The notes beneath the pieces were generated by a model. It searched no databases. It had not been told where the DNA came from and saw only the letters and a list, made by a program, of their open reading frames with translations. From Bacteroidales bacterium (GTDB lineage Bacteria; Bacteroidota; Bacteroidia; Bacteroidales; F082), in contig JAFXMK010000012.1 in NCBI GenBank assembly GCA_017530365.1, positions 1-64,000 of the forward strand: a DNA stretch of 64,000 nt. Reading direction: 5' to 3'. Shown here in pieces: positions 44,770 through 52,356 of this stretch (the first letter of the stretch is position 1; each line of letters begins with the position of its first letter). The translations under genes and the position numbers were made by a program.

Positions 44770-44843
44770 TGAACTAGGCGGGAGTCGAACCCACAACCGC
44801 CTGATCCGTAGTCAGGGACTCTATCCAATTGAGCTACTAGTCC
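44770..44843 (-). tRNA. tRNA-Arg (anticodon ACG)
   Basis: 74 nt. The acceptor GGACTAG pairs with CTAGTTC. The D-arm is AGCTCAATTGGATAGAGT, the anticodon loop CTACGGA gives ACG, and the T-arm is GTGGGTTCGACTCCC. The CCA is not encoded. It lies 35 bases upstream of tRNA-Glu in the same transcript. Confidence 0.95.
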
Positions 44844-44860
44844 ATTGCCTTTCGACGCTG

Positions 44861-44868
44861 CAAAATTA
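44861..44868 (-). promoter_or_regulatory. -7 box for the tRNA-Arg/tRNA-Glu transcript (TAATTTTG)
   Basis: TAnnTTTG on the minus strand, 17 bases before the tRNA-Arg 5' end. Confidence 0.45.
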
Positions 44869-44952
44869 CTGCTTTTTTGATAAACAGCAAGGTTTTTTTT
44901 CGTTTTTTTTCATTTCAAATCACAAATCCGTGACAATCAACACCCTACCGAT

Positions 44953-45022
44953 CTTTAACCATTAACCATTAACCTTTAACCTCTAACCTTTAACCTTTAA
45001 CCTCTCACCTTTAACCTCTCCT
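44953..45022. repeat. heptanucleotide tandem repeat (TTTAACC / TCTAACC / ATTAACC)
   Basis: About nine imperfect 7-base units. The minus-strand reading supplies the stop codon of the EcsC-like gene at 45011. Each unit has TAA on the plus strand and TAA or TAG on the minus strand. The rest of the gap between tRNA-Arg and this gene is AT-rich and empty. Confidence 0.8.
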
Positions 45023-45796
45023 ATGCTCCATTCCCATGTCATACAGCTCATCAAGGTGCTTCTTTAGCCTGCGAGCCATCGGACGGAAGGTGTAATAGGT
45101 GATGGTGGCGGAAATCGGTGCCCCCACCAAGGGAATCACCTTCCCCACCCCTTTGGCAAAGCCTTCCTTGGTCATGTTGATGCCGATCCATTGGGCGATC
45201 TTCACGGCATAATGCGCAATGACCGTCTCCGAGATCTTGGCACCCGCGTGCTTCGAGGCCTGCGTCACAATCTTGGAGACAGCCTCAATAGCCATCTTGT
45301 TGCCCATCATCACACCCACGAACAAGGTCATGATGTTGAGTGACTCGTCATCCAGCTGGTTGTTGACATTGGTCAGGGCTGGCCAGCCATAGAGATAGAT
45401 CAGCTTCTGCATCAAGGAGAGGATATGCCCATAAAACTGGGTAAGGTCAGCCGGGATGGTGCCCGCCATCCACCAACCTCCGGGAAGACCCATCAAAGCT
45501 GAAGTGCCGCATACCATGGTCAGATGATAGCTGATGCACTGGTTGGCCAGCTTGTCGATCTCCTTCTTGGTCAGCACGCCCAGCGGACCTTCCTCAAGGG
45601 CGGTCATCACCTCCATTGGCGTACAAAACTTCGAGAGTTCCTTGGTTAGAAACTCTTCGCGATTCACCTTGACGAAAGGCAAACCGATGCTGGTTGACAG
45701 CACCTTGCCCCAAACAGAGACACTCTTCTCCGTCGGCACAGGCTGGGACGCGTTGTTTCTGTTGTTTTTGTTGTTTTCCATCTTTTCGTTATCCAT
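45011..45796 (-). CDS. EcsC family protein
   Basis: 261 aa. The family signature is MGLPGGWWMAGTIPADLTQF, followed by helical segments and the IPLVGAPISATITYYTFRPM region. EcsC proteins are membrane-associated helical proteins of unclear function, named after the Bacillus Ecs transporter locus. No ABC transporter is adjacent. The first 25 residues are asparagine-rich and unlikely to fold. The stop codon lies within the heptamer repeat. Confidence 0.75.
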   Translation of the reverse strand: MDNEKMENNKNNRNNASQPVPTEKSVSVWGKVLSTSIGLPFVKVNREEFLTKELSKFCTPMEVMTALEEGPLGVLTKKEIDKLANQCISYHLTMVCGTSALMGLPGGWWMAGTIPADLTQFYGHILSLMQKLIYLYGWPALTNVNNQLDDESLNIMTLFVGVMMGNKMAIEAVSKIVTQASKHAGAKISETVIAHYAVKIAQWIGINMTKEGFAKGVGKVIPLVGAPISATITYYTFRPMARRLKKHLDELYDMGMEHRRG

Positions 45797-45828
45797 TATC
45801 TACCAAGCTTTAACCCCTAACGGGGTAC

Positions 45829-45849
45829 TCCTCACTCCTCACTCCTCAA
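45829..45849. repeat. heptamer repeat CTCCTCA x3
   Basis: On the minus strand this reads TGAGGAG; its first TGA is the rarA stop codon. Confidence 0.75.
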
Positions 45850-47129
45850 TACCCATACTTGTTTTTCCACCGCTCACGCAAAAACTTCCTCAGCTCACGC
45901 TCACGGGGGTTATCCTGTGGCTCATACAAAACCGTGCCAGAAATTGCTTCTGGAAGAAATTCTTGCTCCACAAAGTTGCCTTCGAAGGCATGAGCGTATT
46001 TGTAACCCTCATGGTAGCCGAGGTCTTTCATCAGTTTGGTGGGAGCATTGCGGAGATGCAATGGCACGGGCAAGTCGCCTGTCTGCCGCACCAAAGCCTG
46101 AGCCGCGTCGATGGCAGCCACGGCAGCGTTGCTCTTGGGCGAAGAAGCCAGGTAGGTAACCGTTTGCGAGAGGATGATACGGCTCTCTGGCCAGCCGATC
46201 TTGTTGACCGCATCGAAACAGGTGTTGGCCAGCAACAAAGCGTTTGGATTGGCATTGCCGATGTCCTCAGATGCCAAAATCAACATCCGTCGGGCGATGA
46301 AAAGCGGATCCTCCCCCGCCTCGATCATCCTTGCCAGATAATACAAGGCCGCGTTGGGGTCGCTGCCGCGCATCGACTTGATGAAGGCAGAGATCACGTC
46401 ATAGTGCATCTCACCCTGTTTGTCGTATTTCACCAGATTGCTCTGAATGGTGTCCGTCGTAAACTCATTGGTCACCACCAGCTCTTTGGCCTCAGGATGC
46501 TGATCATCCAAGGAAGAGACCACCAGCTCGATGGCATTCAACAGCTTGCGTCCGTCGCCGCCGCTGATGCGCATCAAGGCTTCGGGCTCCTGGACCACGA
46601 TCTTCTTGCCGTAGTCGGTTTCCAACATCTTGACGGCTTTATCCAACATCACTGCCAAGTCTTCTTTCTCGAGAGACTTGAGCACATAGACTTGGCACCT
46701 CGAAAGCAAAGGCGAGATCACCTCGAAGCTCGGGTTCTCGGTGGTGGCGCCAATCAAGGTGACAAGACCTTTCTCTACGGCACCCAGCAACGAGTCCTGC
46801 TGCGACTTGCTGAAGCGGTGGATTTCATCGATGAACAAGATAGGCGCTTCAGGAGCCATCCTGGCACGGTCGATGACATCCCGCACCTCTTTCACACCGC
46901 TGCTTACGGCGCTCAACTGGAAGAATTGCCTTTTGACCTGCTTTGAGATGATGTAAGCCAAGGTGGTCTTGCCCACGCCAGGCGGTCCCCAGAAGATCAT
47001 GGACGGGATTCTGCCACTCTCGATGGCGCGGCGCAACACGGCGTTCTCACCGATGATATGCTTCTGTCCGATATAGTCGTCGAGGCTCGTCGGGCGCAAT
47101 CGTTCCGCTAATGGGATGTTCGATTTCAT
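45846..47129 (-). CDS. rarA: replication-associated recombination protein A (AAA ATPase)
   Basis: 427 aa. RarA/MgsA acts at stalled forks. The domain order is the N-terminal AAA core with Walker A GPPGVGKT at 48-55 and Walker B LFIDEIHRFSKSQQD, sensor GATTENPSFEV, then the tetramerisation region RGSDPNAALYYLARMIEAGE and GNANPNALLLANTCF. The family name here comes from that C-terminal architecture rather than the shared AAA motifs. The frame is open 16 codons upstream, but ATG 47129 follows a TATCTTTG box. It is divergent from the C69 dipeptidase gene. The stop codon lies in a TGAGGAG repeat. Confidence 0.93.
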   Translation of the reverse strand: MKSNIPLAERLRPTSLDDYIGQKHIIGENAVLRRAIESGRIPSMIFWGPPGVGKTTLAYIISKQVKRQFFQLSAVSSGVKEVRDVIDRARMAPEAPILFIDEIHRFSKSQQDSLLGAVEKGLVTLIGATTENPSFEVISPLLSRCQVYVLKSLEKEDLAVMLDKAVKMLETDYGKKIVVQEPEALMRISGGDGRKLLNAIELVVSSLDDQHPEAKELVVTNEFTTDTIQSNLVKYDKQGEMHYDVISAFIKSMRGSDPNAALYYLARMIEAGEDPLFIARRMLILASEDIGNANPNALLLANTCFDAVNKIGWPESRIILSQTVTYLASSPKSNAAVAAIDAAQALVRQTGDLPVPLHLRNAPTKLMKDLGYHEGYKYAHAFEGNFVEQEFLPEAISGTVLYEPQDNPRERELRKFLRERWKNKYGY

Positions 47130-47146
47130 TTTCGATTTGTTTTTGG

Positions 47147-47154
47147 CAAAGATA
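47147..47154 (-). promoter_or_regulatory. -7 box for rarA (TATCTTTG)
   Basis: TAnnTTTG on the minus strand, 17 bases from the ATG. Confidence 0.5.
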
Positions 47155-47165
47155 CAACTTTTATT

Positions 47166-47173
47166 TACCTTTG
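47166..47173 (+). promoter_or_regulatory. -7 box for the C69 dipeptidase (TACCTTTG)
   Basis: TAnnTTTG, 18 bases before ATG 47192 and 11 bases from the opposing rarA box. Confidence 0.5.
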
Positions 47174-47191
47174 CCAAAAGAATTCATCCTT

Positions 47192-48913
47192 ATGAAAAAA
47201 CCCCAATACCTGTTTCTCGTAGCCTTATTTGCCGTCTTCAACACGGCACAGGCATGCACCAACTTCCTGATTACCAAAGGCGCCAGCGTGGACGGCTCTA
47301 CTTTCATCAGCTATTGCGCCGACTCCCACATCCGCTATGGCGAGCTCTACTTCACCCCTGCCGCCGACTGGCCAGAGGGTAGCATGAGAGTCTGTTACGA
47401 CCGGGGCACCAACGCCCCTCGTGGCAGCGTGCCGCAACCCGCTCACACCTTCCAAGTGGTAGGTTACATAAATGAGCACCAGGTCGGGCTCGGTGAGACC
47501 ACTTTCGGTGGCCGGGAGGAGCTCATCGACCCGACAGGCATCGTGGATTACGGAAGCCTTATGTTCATCGCCTTGGAGCGGAGCCGTTCCGCCCGTGAAG
47601 CCATCAAGGTGATGGCCGACTTGGTGGATGCATACGGCTATGGCAGCGACGGCGAGTCGTTCAGCATCAGCGATCCCAACGAGGTTTGGTACATGGAGAT
47701 CATGCCAAAAGGCTATACGCCTACGGTGACCAAGACCGGCGACACCATCAACGCCGACCGAGGTGCCGTGTGGGTGGCCATCCGTATCCCCGACGGCTAC
47801 GTGAGCGGTCACGCCAATGCGGCAAGGATCACCACCTTCCCCCTTCGCAACGGCAAGACCTCCATCACGGATAAAGACTGGAAAAAGCTTTACAATCCTC
47901 AAGTTGAGGTTATTTACAAACACGACATCATCGACTTCGCCCGCCGCAAGGGCTACTTCAGTGGCAAGGACAAGGACTTCGACTTCAGCGCCGCCTACGC
48001 TCCAGTGGATTTCAGTGCAGCTCGTATTTGCGACCTCCGCGTGTGGACCATGTTCAACAAGGTATGTGACGGCATGGACGAATACTGGGACTACGTCACT
48101 GGCAAGGACCTCACCCACCGCATGCCATTATACGTCAAGCCCAACCGCAAGATCAGCCTCAGCGACATGATGGCCTTCCAGCGCGACCATTTCCAAGGCA
48201 CCGAGCTGGACAAGACCTTGGATCCCGGCGCTGATCCCTTTGGCTCTCCGTTCCGCTTCAATCCACTTTATTGGGAATATGACGGCAAGAAATACTTCAA
48301 TGAGCGCAGCATCGAAGTGGTGCAGACCGGTTTCTCGTTCATCGCCCAGAGCCGTTCTTGGCTGCCCAACCCCATTGGCGGCATCATCTGGTTTGGCGTG
48401 GACGACACCAACTCCACCGTCTATACGCCCTTCTACTGCTCCATCACCGAGGTGCCCATCGAATATCGCGTGGGTAACGGCGATATGCTGACCTACAGCG
48501 ACAATGCCGCTTTCTGGGTCTTCAACCGATTGGCACATTTTAAATATCTCTACTACAATCGAGTTATTGGTGACATCCAGAAGAAGCAACAGGAGTTGGA
48601 AGACGGCTACCAAGAGCAAGTCCACCATGCCGACGAACAAGCCTTGAGCCTCTTTGCCAAAGACCCAGCACAAGCCATTGACTACCTCACCGATTTCTCC
48701 AACCAGGCTGGGCGCAACACTGTTGAGCAATGGCGTAACCTGAGCAATTATCTCTTGGTGAAATACCTCGACAGCAACGTTAAGCAAACCGACGAAAACG
48801 GCCATTTCCTCCGCAATCCTTACGGATATCCTCTCAAGCCCAAGCAGCCCGGGTATCCGGATTCGTGGAAAAAGGCGGTTATTGAAGGGACGGGAGACAG
48901 GTTTGAAAGATAA
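47192..48913 (+). CDS. exported C69-family dipeptidase (PepD-like)
   Basis: 573 aa. The signal peptide MKKPQYLFLVALFAVFNTAQA is followed at once by Cys22 (ACTNFLITKGASVDGS), the N-terminal nucleophile exposed by cleavage. Further family motifs are LGETTFGGREEL, EAIKVMADLVDAYGYGS, NEVWYMEIM and ANAARITTF. C69 enzymes cut dipeptides in the periplasm. The start was chosen because upstream codons lie before the promoter. The stop codon falls in an AGATAAA heptamer run. Confidence 0.93.
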   Translation: MKKPQYLFLVALFAVFNTAQACTNFLITKGASVDGSTFISYCADSHIRYGELYFTPAADWPEGSMRVCYDRGTNAPRGSVPQPAHTFQVVGYINEHQVGLGETTFGGREELIDPTGIVDYGSLMFIALERSRSAREAIKVMADLVDAYGYGSDGESFSISDPNEVWYMEIMPKGYTPTVTKTGDTINADRGAVWVAIRIPDGYVSGHANAARITTFPLRNGKTSITDKDWKKLYNPQVEVIYKHDIIDFARRKGYFSGKDKDFDFSAAYAPVDFSAARICDLRVWTMFNKVCDGMDEYWDYVTGKDLTHRMPLYVKPNRKISLSDMMAFQRDHFQGTELDKTLDPGADPFGSPFRFNPLYWEYDGKKYFNERSIEVVQTGFSFIAQSRSWLPNPIGGIIWFGVDDTNSTVYTPFYCSITEVPIEYRVGNGDMLTYSDNAAFWVFNRLAHFKYLYYNRVIGDIQKKQQELEDGYQEQVHHADEQALSLFAKDPAQAIDYLTDFSNQAGRNTVEQWRNLSNYLLVKYLDSNVKQTDENGHFLRNPYGYPLKPKQPGYPDSWKKAVIEGTGDRFER

Positions 48914-48950
48914 AAGATAAAAGTTAAAAGTTAAAAGTTAAAAGTTAAAA
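48907..48950. repeat. heptamer repeat AGATAAA x2, AGTTAAA x4
   Basis: Six clean 7-base units immediately following, and providing the stop of, the C69 gene. AGTTAAA contains TTAA and so has TAA on both strands. Confidence 0.85.
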
Positions 48951-48965
48951 CCGGTAGAGAAGTAA

Positions 48966-49010
48966 CTCTTATCTCTTATCTCTTATCTTTTATCTTTTAT
49001 CTCTTATCTC
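48966..49010. repeat. heptamer repeat CTCTTAT / CTTTTAT x6
   Basis: On the minus strand the units read ATAAGAG and ATAAAAG and form the last codons and the stop of the transketolase-LOG gene. Together with 48907-48950 it fills the gap between two convergent genes. Confidence 0.85.
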
Positions 49011-50889
49011 CATCTCCTTCCTTGAACTTGACAATGGCATCGATGATCTCATCGTTGTCGTCGGTAAGGGTTAGCAACATGTGCTTGAAGTGACCACTAT
49101 CGCTTAGGTATTTGAGCATGGTATAGGCCGGCATGGTCTTGGTAAAATATTCCTTGCCCATGAAGATCATGGGGCTGGCAAAGCCTTCGGTCTCGTAGTG
49201 GTTCTGACCAGCATCTTGGAAGATCTCCTGCATGGTGCCGGCGCTGCCAGGCGTATAGATGATGCCGCCCTTGGCTACGGTGACAATGCCGTCTTCACGC
49301 ACGCTGTTGTCGAAATACTTGGCAATGTCGGTGGCAAAAGGCGCCGTGGGTTCGTGTCCGTAAAAATACGTCGGGATCGAGAGGCTGCGGTAATTGGTAA
49401 CCAGCGGGAAGCGCTCCATCACCTCGAAAGAGCGTCGCAGCCAGCCAGCGTCCCTGAAGGTCGGAGAGGCAGCCATCATCGCCAAGGCCTCCTCCACCTC
49501 CTCGTCTGTCCTTTCGGCCATATAAGCCCCCAGATGGGCGGCCTCCATGGCGCCAGGGCCACCGCCGGTGACCATCAGGCGGCCCATCTCCGTCAACTTC
49601 TTGCTCAGATAAACGATCTGACGGTAATGCGGGTCGTCGCGCCGACGGCCATGACCGCCCATGACGCCGACCACCATCTTCTCGTCATATTGGTCAAGCA
49701 GCTTGTACAGGTGATAGGTAATGAAATGGTCGTGCAGTGAACGCGCCAGGGTCTCACGGATATCCTTACCACGCTGACCATAGCTCATATAGCTGCGGTA
49801 CACGCGGGTGTCGTAGCAGTTCTCGAAAGTCGATTCGTCATGGAAATCATAGCCTTCATACAGCATTTTGTAAGTGTATAACGACTTGGGATGCGTCGAG
49901 AAGGGCTTGTCCATCTTGGGGATAAATACGCTGAGATCGTCCTTCCCCACTTCTTCCAAGATCCGGTTGACGATGCCCGCCGAATCCAAACCAAACTTAT
50001 GCATCAATGCCGATGCCTGTCCCGACTCGCCAAAGCTGTCGTTAATGCCGATGCGGCAGACACGGATGGGATGCACATCGGAGAGGAATTCCGACACCGC
50101 GCCACCCAATCCACCAGCAGCCTGGTGCTCCTCAACGGTGAAGATCATACGGGTCTCGTCGGCGGCTTTCTTCAGAATGTCGCCATCCAAAGGCTTGATG
50201 GTATGCATGTTGATGACACGTGCCGAGATGCCGAGATGGTCCAGCATGTGAGCGGCATTCAAGGCCTCCCACACCTCATGACCCGTTGCCACGATGGTGA
50301 CATCGGTGCCGTCAAGCAACAGCTGCGCCTTGCCGATTTGGAAATCCTGATCCTCGTCGGTGAAGTCCGGCATCGGCTCGCGGCCGAAACGGATATAGAC
50401 AGGACCGTCCAACTCGAGGATGGCCTTCTCTGTAGCGATCTTAGCCTGGGTGGCATCGCAAGGCGAGATAACCGTCATGTTAGGCAGGACACGCATCGCC
50501 GCGATATCCTCAAGGGCTTGATGGGTAGCACCGTCAGGGCCTACCGAGACGCCAGCATGGGCGCCGCCGATGACCACATGCACGTTGTTGTAGCAGGTGG
50601 AAATCCTGATCTGGTCGTTGGAGCGATGTGCCGCAAAGACACCATATGTGCTGAACACCGGGATCTTGCCGCTCAGCGCCATGCCCGATGCCACAGCCAC
50701 AGCATCCTGCTCTGCAATGCCCATGGAGAAGAAACGATCAGGGAACGCATCCTTAAACAGGTTCATGCCGACAGAAGCCGTGATATCAGCTCCCAGCCCG
50801 ACCACGCGTTCATCTTTCTGTGCTGCGGCCAGCACACCTTCACCAAATCCAAGTTTGGTAGCCTTGTTGCCTTTATTGACGTATCTCAT
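48997..50889 (-). CDS. fusion of transketolase C-terminal subunit and LOG-family domain
   Basis: 630 aa in one frame. Residues 1-315 are a complete transketolase C-terminal subunit, with the pyrimidine-binding motif GIAEQDAVAVASGMALSG (catalytic Glu60), SNDQIRIS, GPDGATHQALEDIA and INMHTIKPLD. Residues about 326-630 are a LOG (lysine decarboxylase-like) Rossmann domain, with VGVMGGHGRRRDDP, GGGPGAMEA at 442-450, and PGSAGTMQE at 547-555. LOG enzymes release ribose 5-phosphate from nucleotides; transketolase uses ribose 5-phosphate. A Met at 49914 could also start a separate LOG protein. It lies 21 bases after the transketolase N subunit, which lacks the pyrimidine domain. Confidence 0.9.
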   Translation of the reverse strand: MRYVNKGNKATKLGFGEGVLAAAQKDERVVGLGADITASVGMNLFKDAFPDRFFSMGIAEQDAVAVASGMALSGKIPVFSTYGVFAAHRSNDQIRISTCYNNVHVVIGGAHAGVSVGPDGATHQALEDIAAMRVLPNMTVISPCDATQAKIATEKAILELDGPVYIRFGREPMPDFTDEDQDFQIGKAQLLLDGTDVTIVATGHEVWEALNAAHMLDHLGISARVINMHTIKPLDGDILKKAADETRMIFTVEEHQAAGGLGGAVSEFLSDVHPIRVCRIGINDSFGESGQASALMHKFGLDSAGIVNRILEEVGKDDLSVFIPKMDKPFSTHPKSLYTYKMLYEGYDFHDESTFENCYDTRVYRSYMSYGQRGKDIRETLARSLHDHFITYHLYKLLDQYDEKMVVGVMGGHGRRRDDPHYRQIVYLSKKLTEMGRLMVTGGGPGAMEAAHLGAYMAERTDEEVEEALAMMAASPTFRDAGWLRRSFEVMERFPLVTNYRSLSIPTYFYGHEPTAPFATDIAKYFDNSVREDGIVTVAKGGIIYTPGSAGTMQEIFQDAGQNHYETEGFASPMIFMGKEYFTKTMPAYTMLKYLSDSGHFKHMLLTLTDDNDEIIDAIVKFKEGDGDKR

Positions 50890-50910
50890 AATTAGAAGTT
50901 GTTCAGTTAA

Positions 50911-51720
50911 TCAGTTGTTCAGTTCCTTCAAAAAGCCGGGAAGTTGTTCCTTCGAGGGAACTTTGCCGTGCCATTGGTTGTTGTTTTCAATGCTCTTGAC
51001 GCCTTTTCCCATCACGGTATCCGCGATGATGACGGTGGGCTTGCCCTCTGTCTTGTCGGCCATCTCCAAAGCCATCTTGATCTGGCTATAGTCGTGCCCA
51101 TCGATCTCGATCGCATGCCATCCAAAGGCAACCCATTTATCCTTCAGGGGATCGATGCCCATCACCTCTTCAGTGCCACCGTCAATTTGAAGCCGGTTCC
51201 TGTCGATGATGGCACAAAGGTTGTCGGCTTTATGATGCGCCGCAGCCATGGCGGTCTCCCACACGCTTCCCTCCTGCTGTTCACCGTCGCCCATGATGCA
51301 GAACACACGATTCGGCTTGCCGTCAATCTTGGCAGAGATGGCCATGCCCAAAGCCACACCCAGTCCTTGTCCAAGAGAACCGGAGCAAGTCTCCAATCCC
51401 GGCAACTTGAACTCGTAACTTGGATGGCCCTGAAGACGGCTCCCCAGTTTACGCAGCGTCATCATCTCCTTTTCCGGGAAATAGCCTGCTGCAGACAAGG
51501 TCGCATATAGTACTGGCGCCGTATGACCGATCGACAAGACCACTTTGTCGCGATCTTCCCAAAGAGGATTCTTAGGGCGATGACGAAGATGGTCGAAATA
51601 CAACACCGTGAAGATATCTACAAGGTCGAGCGAGCCACCCGTATGGCCAGAGCCTGCTTCCGTCAAAGAAGTCAGGATCAGCTCACGGATATGTCTTGCC
51701 TTATTTTCAAAATCTACCAT
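50911..51720 (-). CDS. transketolase N-terminal subunit
   Basis: 269 aa. This half binds the thiamine diphosphate pyrophosphate: GDGEQQEGSVWE at 144-155 and Asn175 in IIDRNRLQID. GSGHTGGSLDLVDI and SIGHTAPVLYATL are also typical. It acts with the following C-terminal subunit to move two-carbon units between pentose-phosphate sugars. The start overlaps the end of the DUF456 gene by 7 bases. Confidence 0.94.
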   Translation of the reverse strand: MVDFENKARHIRELILTSLTEAGSGHTGGSLDLVDIFTVLYFDHLRHRPKNPLWEDRDKVVLSIGHTAPVLYATLSAAGYFPEKEMMTLRKLGSRLQGHPSYEFKLPGLETCSGSLGQGLGVALGMAISAKIDGKPNRVFCIMGDGEQQEGSVWETAMAAAHHKADNLCAIIDRNRLQIDGGTEEVMGIDPLKDKWVAFGWHAIEIDGHDYSQIKMALEMADKTEGKPTVIIADTVMGKGVKSIENNNQWHGKVPSKEQLPGFLKELNN

Positions 51721-52217
51721 ATCAATCGAATTAAATCTTTAAAAATGTAAAACAAACAGACTACAGCATACACCGTCTTGATGAAGGTTCCCGCCAAAAA
51801 ACCGACGAAGGAACCAAAAGCTGAGCGCCATGCATTATGATCGGGTGTGCCAGCATTCCGCTCCCCGATGTAGGCACCGATGAACGGTCCCAACAGAATG
51901 GCAATAAAACCGATGGGGAAAATAATAGTGAAAAGCAGCCCCAAGATCAGCCCTATGGTACTGCCTCGTACTCCAGCCTTGGTGCCTCCAAGGGTTTTTG
52001 TACCCCATATTGGGACCACGTAATCCAGCACAAAGATGATCGCGCCAATGATACCCATGATCACCAAAAATCCCGTGGAATAGTCGATGCCATCCACGAA
52101 TGACAATACCAGCAACCCCAAGAAACTGAACGGCGGACCGGCAATTCCCGGAACGATGGCTCCCACCAGCCCAATGGCGGCAAGGAGAATGGCGGCAATG
52201 ATGAGTACGTAAGTCAT
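51714..52217 (-). CDS. DUF456 family membrane protein
   Basis: 167 aa. It has about four glycine-rich membrane helices, with the family start of GLVGAIVPGIAGPPFSFLGLL and the repeat-like GTKTLGGTKAGVRGSTIGLI and GPFIGAYIGER segments. The function is unknown. It is the first gene of the transketolase operon, with a TATCTTTG box 18 bases upstream of ATG 52217. The link to transketolase is positional only. Confidence 0.8.
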   Translation of the reverse strand: MTYVLIIAAILLAAIGLVGAIVPGIAGPPFSFLGLLVLSFVDGIDYSTGFLVIMGIIGAIIFVLDYVVPIWGTKTLGGTKAGVRGSTIGLILGLLFTIIFPIGFIAILLGPFIGAYIGERNAGTPDHNAWRSAFGSFVGFLAGTFIKTVYAVVCLFYIFKDLIRLIW

Positions 52218-52234
52218 GTCAAGTTTAAAATTGC

Positions 52235-52242
52235 AAAGATAA
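52235..52242 (-). promoter_or_regulatory. -7 box for the DUF456-transketolase operon (TATCTTTG)
   Basis: TAnnTTTG on the minus strand, 17 bases upstream of the first gene. Confidence 0.5.
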
Positions 52243-52331
52243 CAAATATCAAAATACATTCCAACTCTTTTCAAAATAATAATTAGATATTATTTCAACA
52301 TAATTTCAATATAACATACATGGTATTAATT

Positions 52332-52339
52332 TACTTTTG
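52332..52339 (+). promoter_or_regulatory. -7 box for the PorV-like gene (TACTTTTG)
   Basis: TAnnTTTG, 17 bases before the ATG. Confidence 0.4.
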
Positions 52340-52356
52340 TATCATAAAAGAAAACA

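Noticed and set aside
44953..45022. CRISPR-like array
   Set aside because: The unit is 7 bases with no spacers; it is a tandem repeat, not a CRISPR array.
45534..46946. 470-codon plus-strand frame
   Set aside because: It spans the EcsC-like and rarA genes on the opposite strand; no motifs of its own.
47225..48118. 297-codon minus-strand frame
   Set aside because: Antisense shadow of the C69 dipeptidase.
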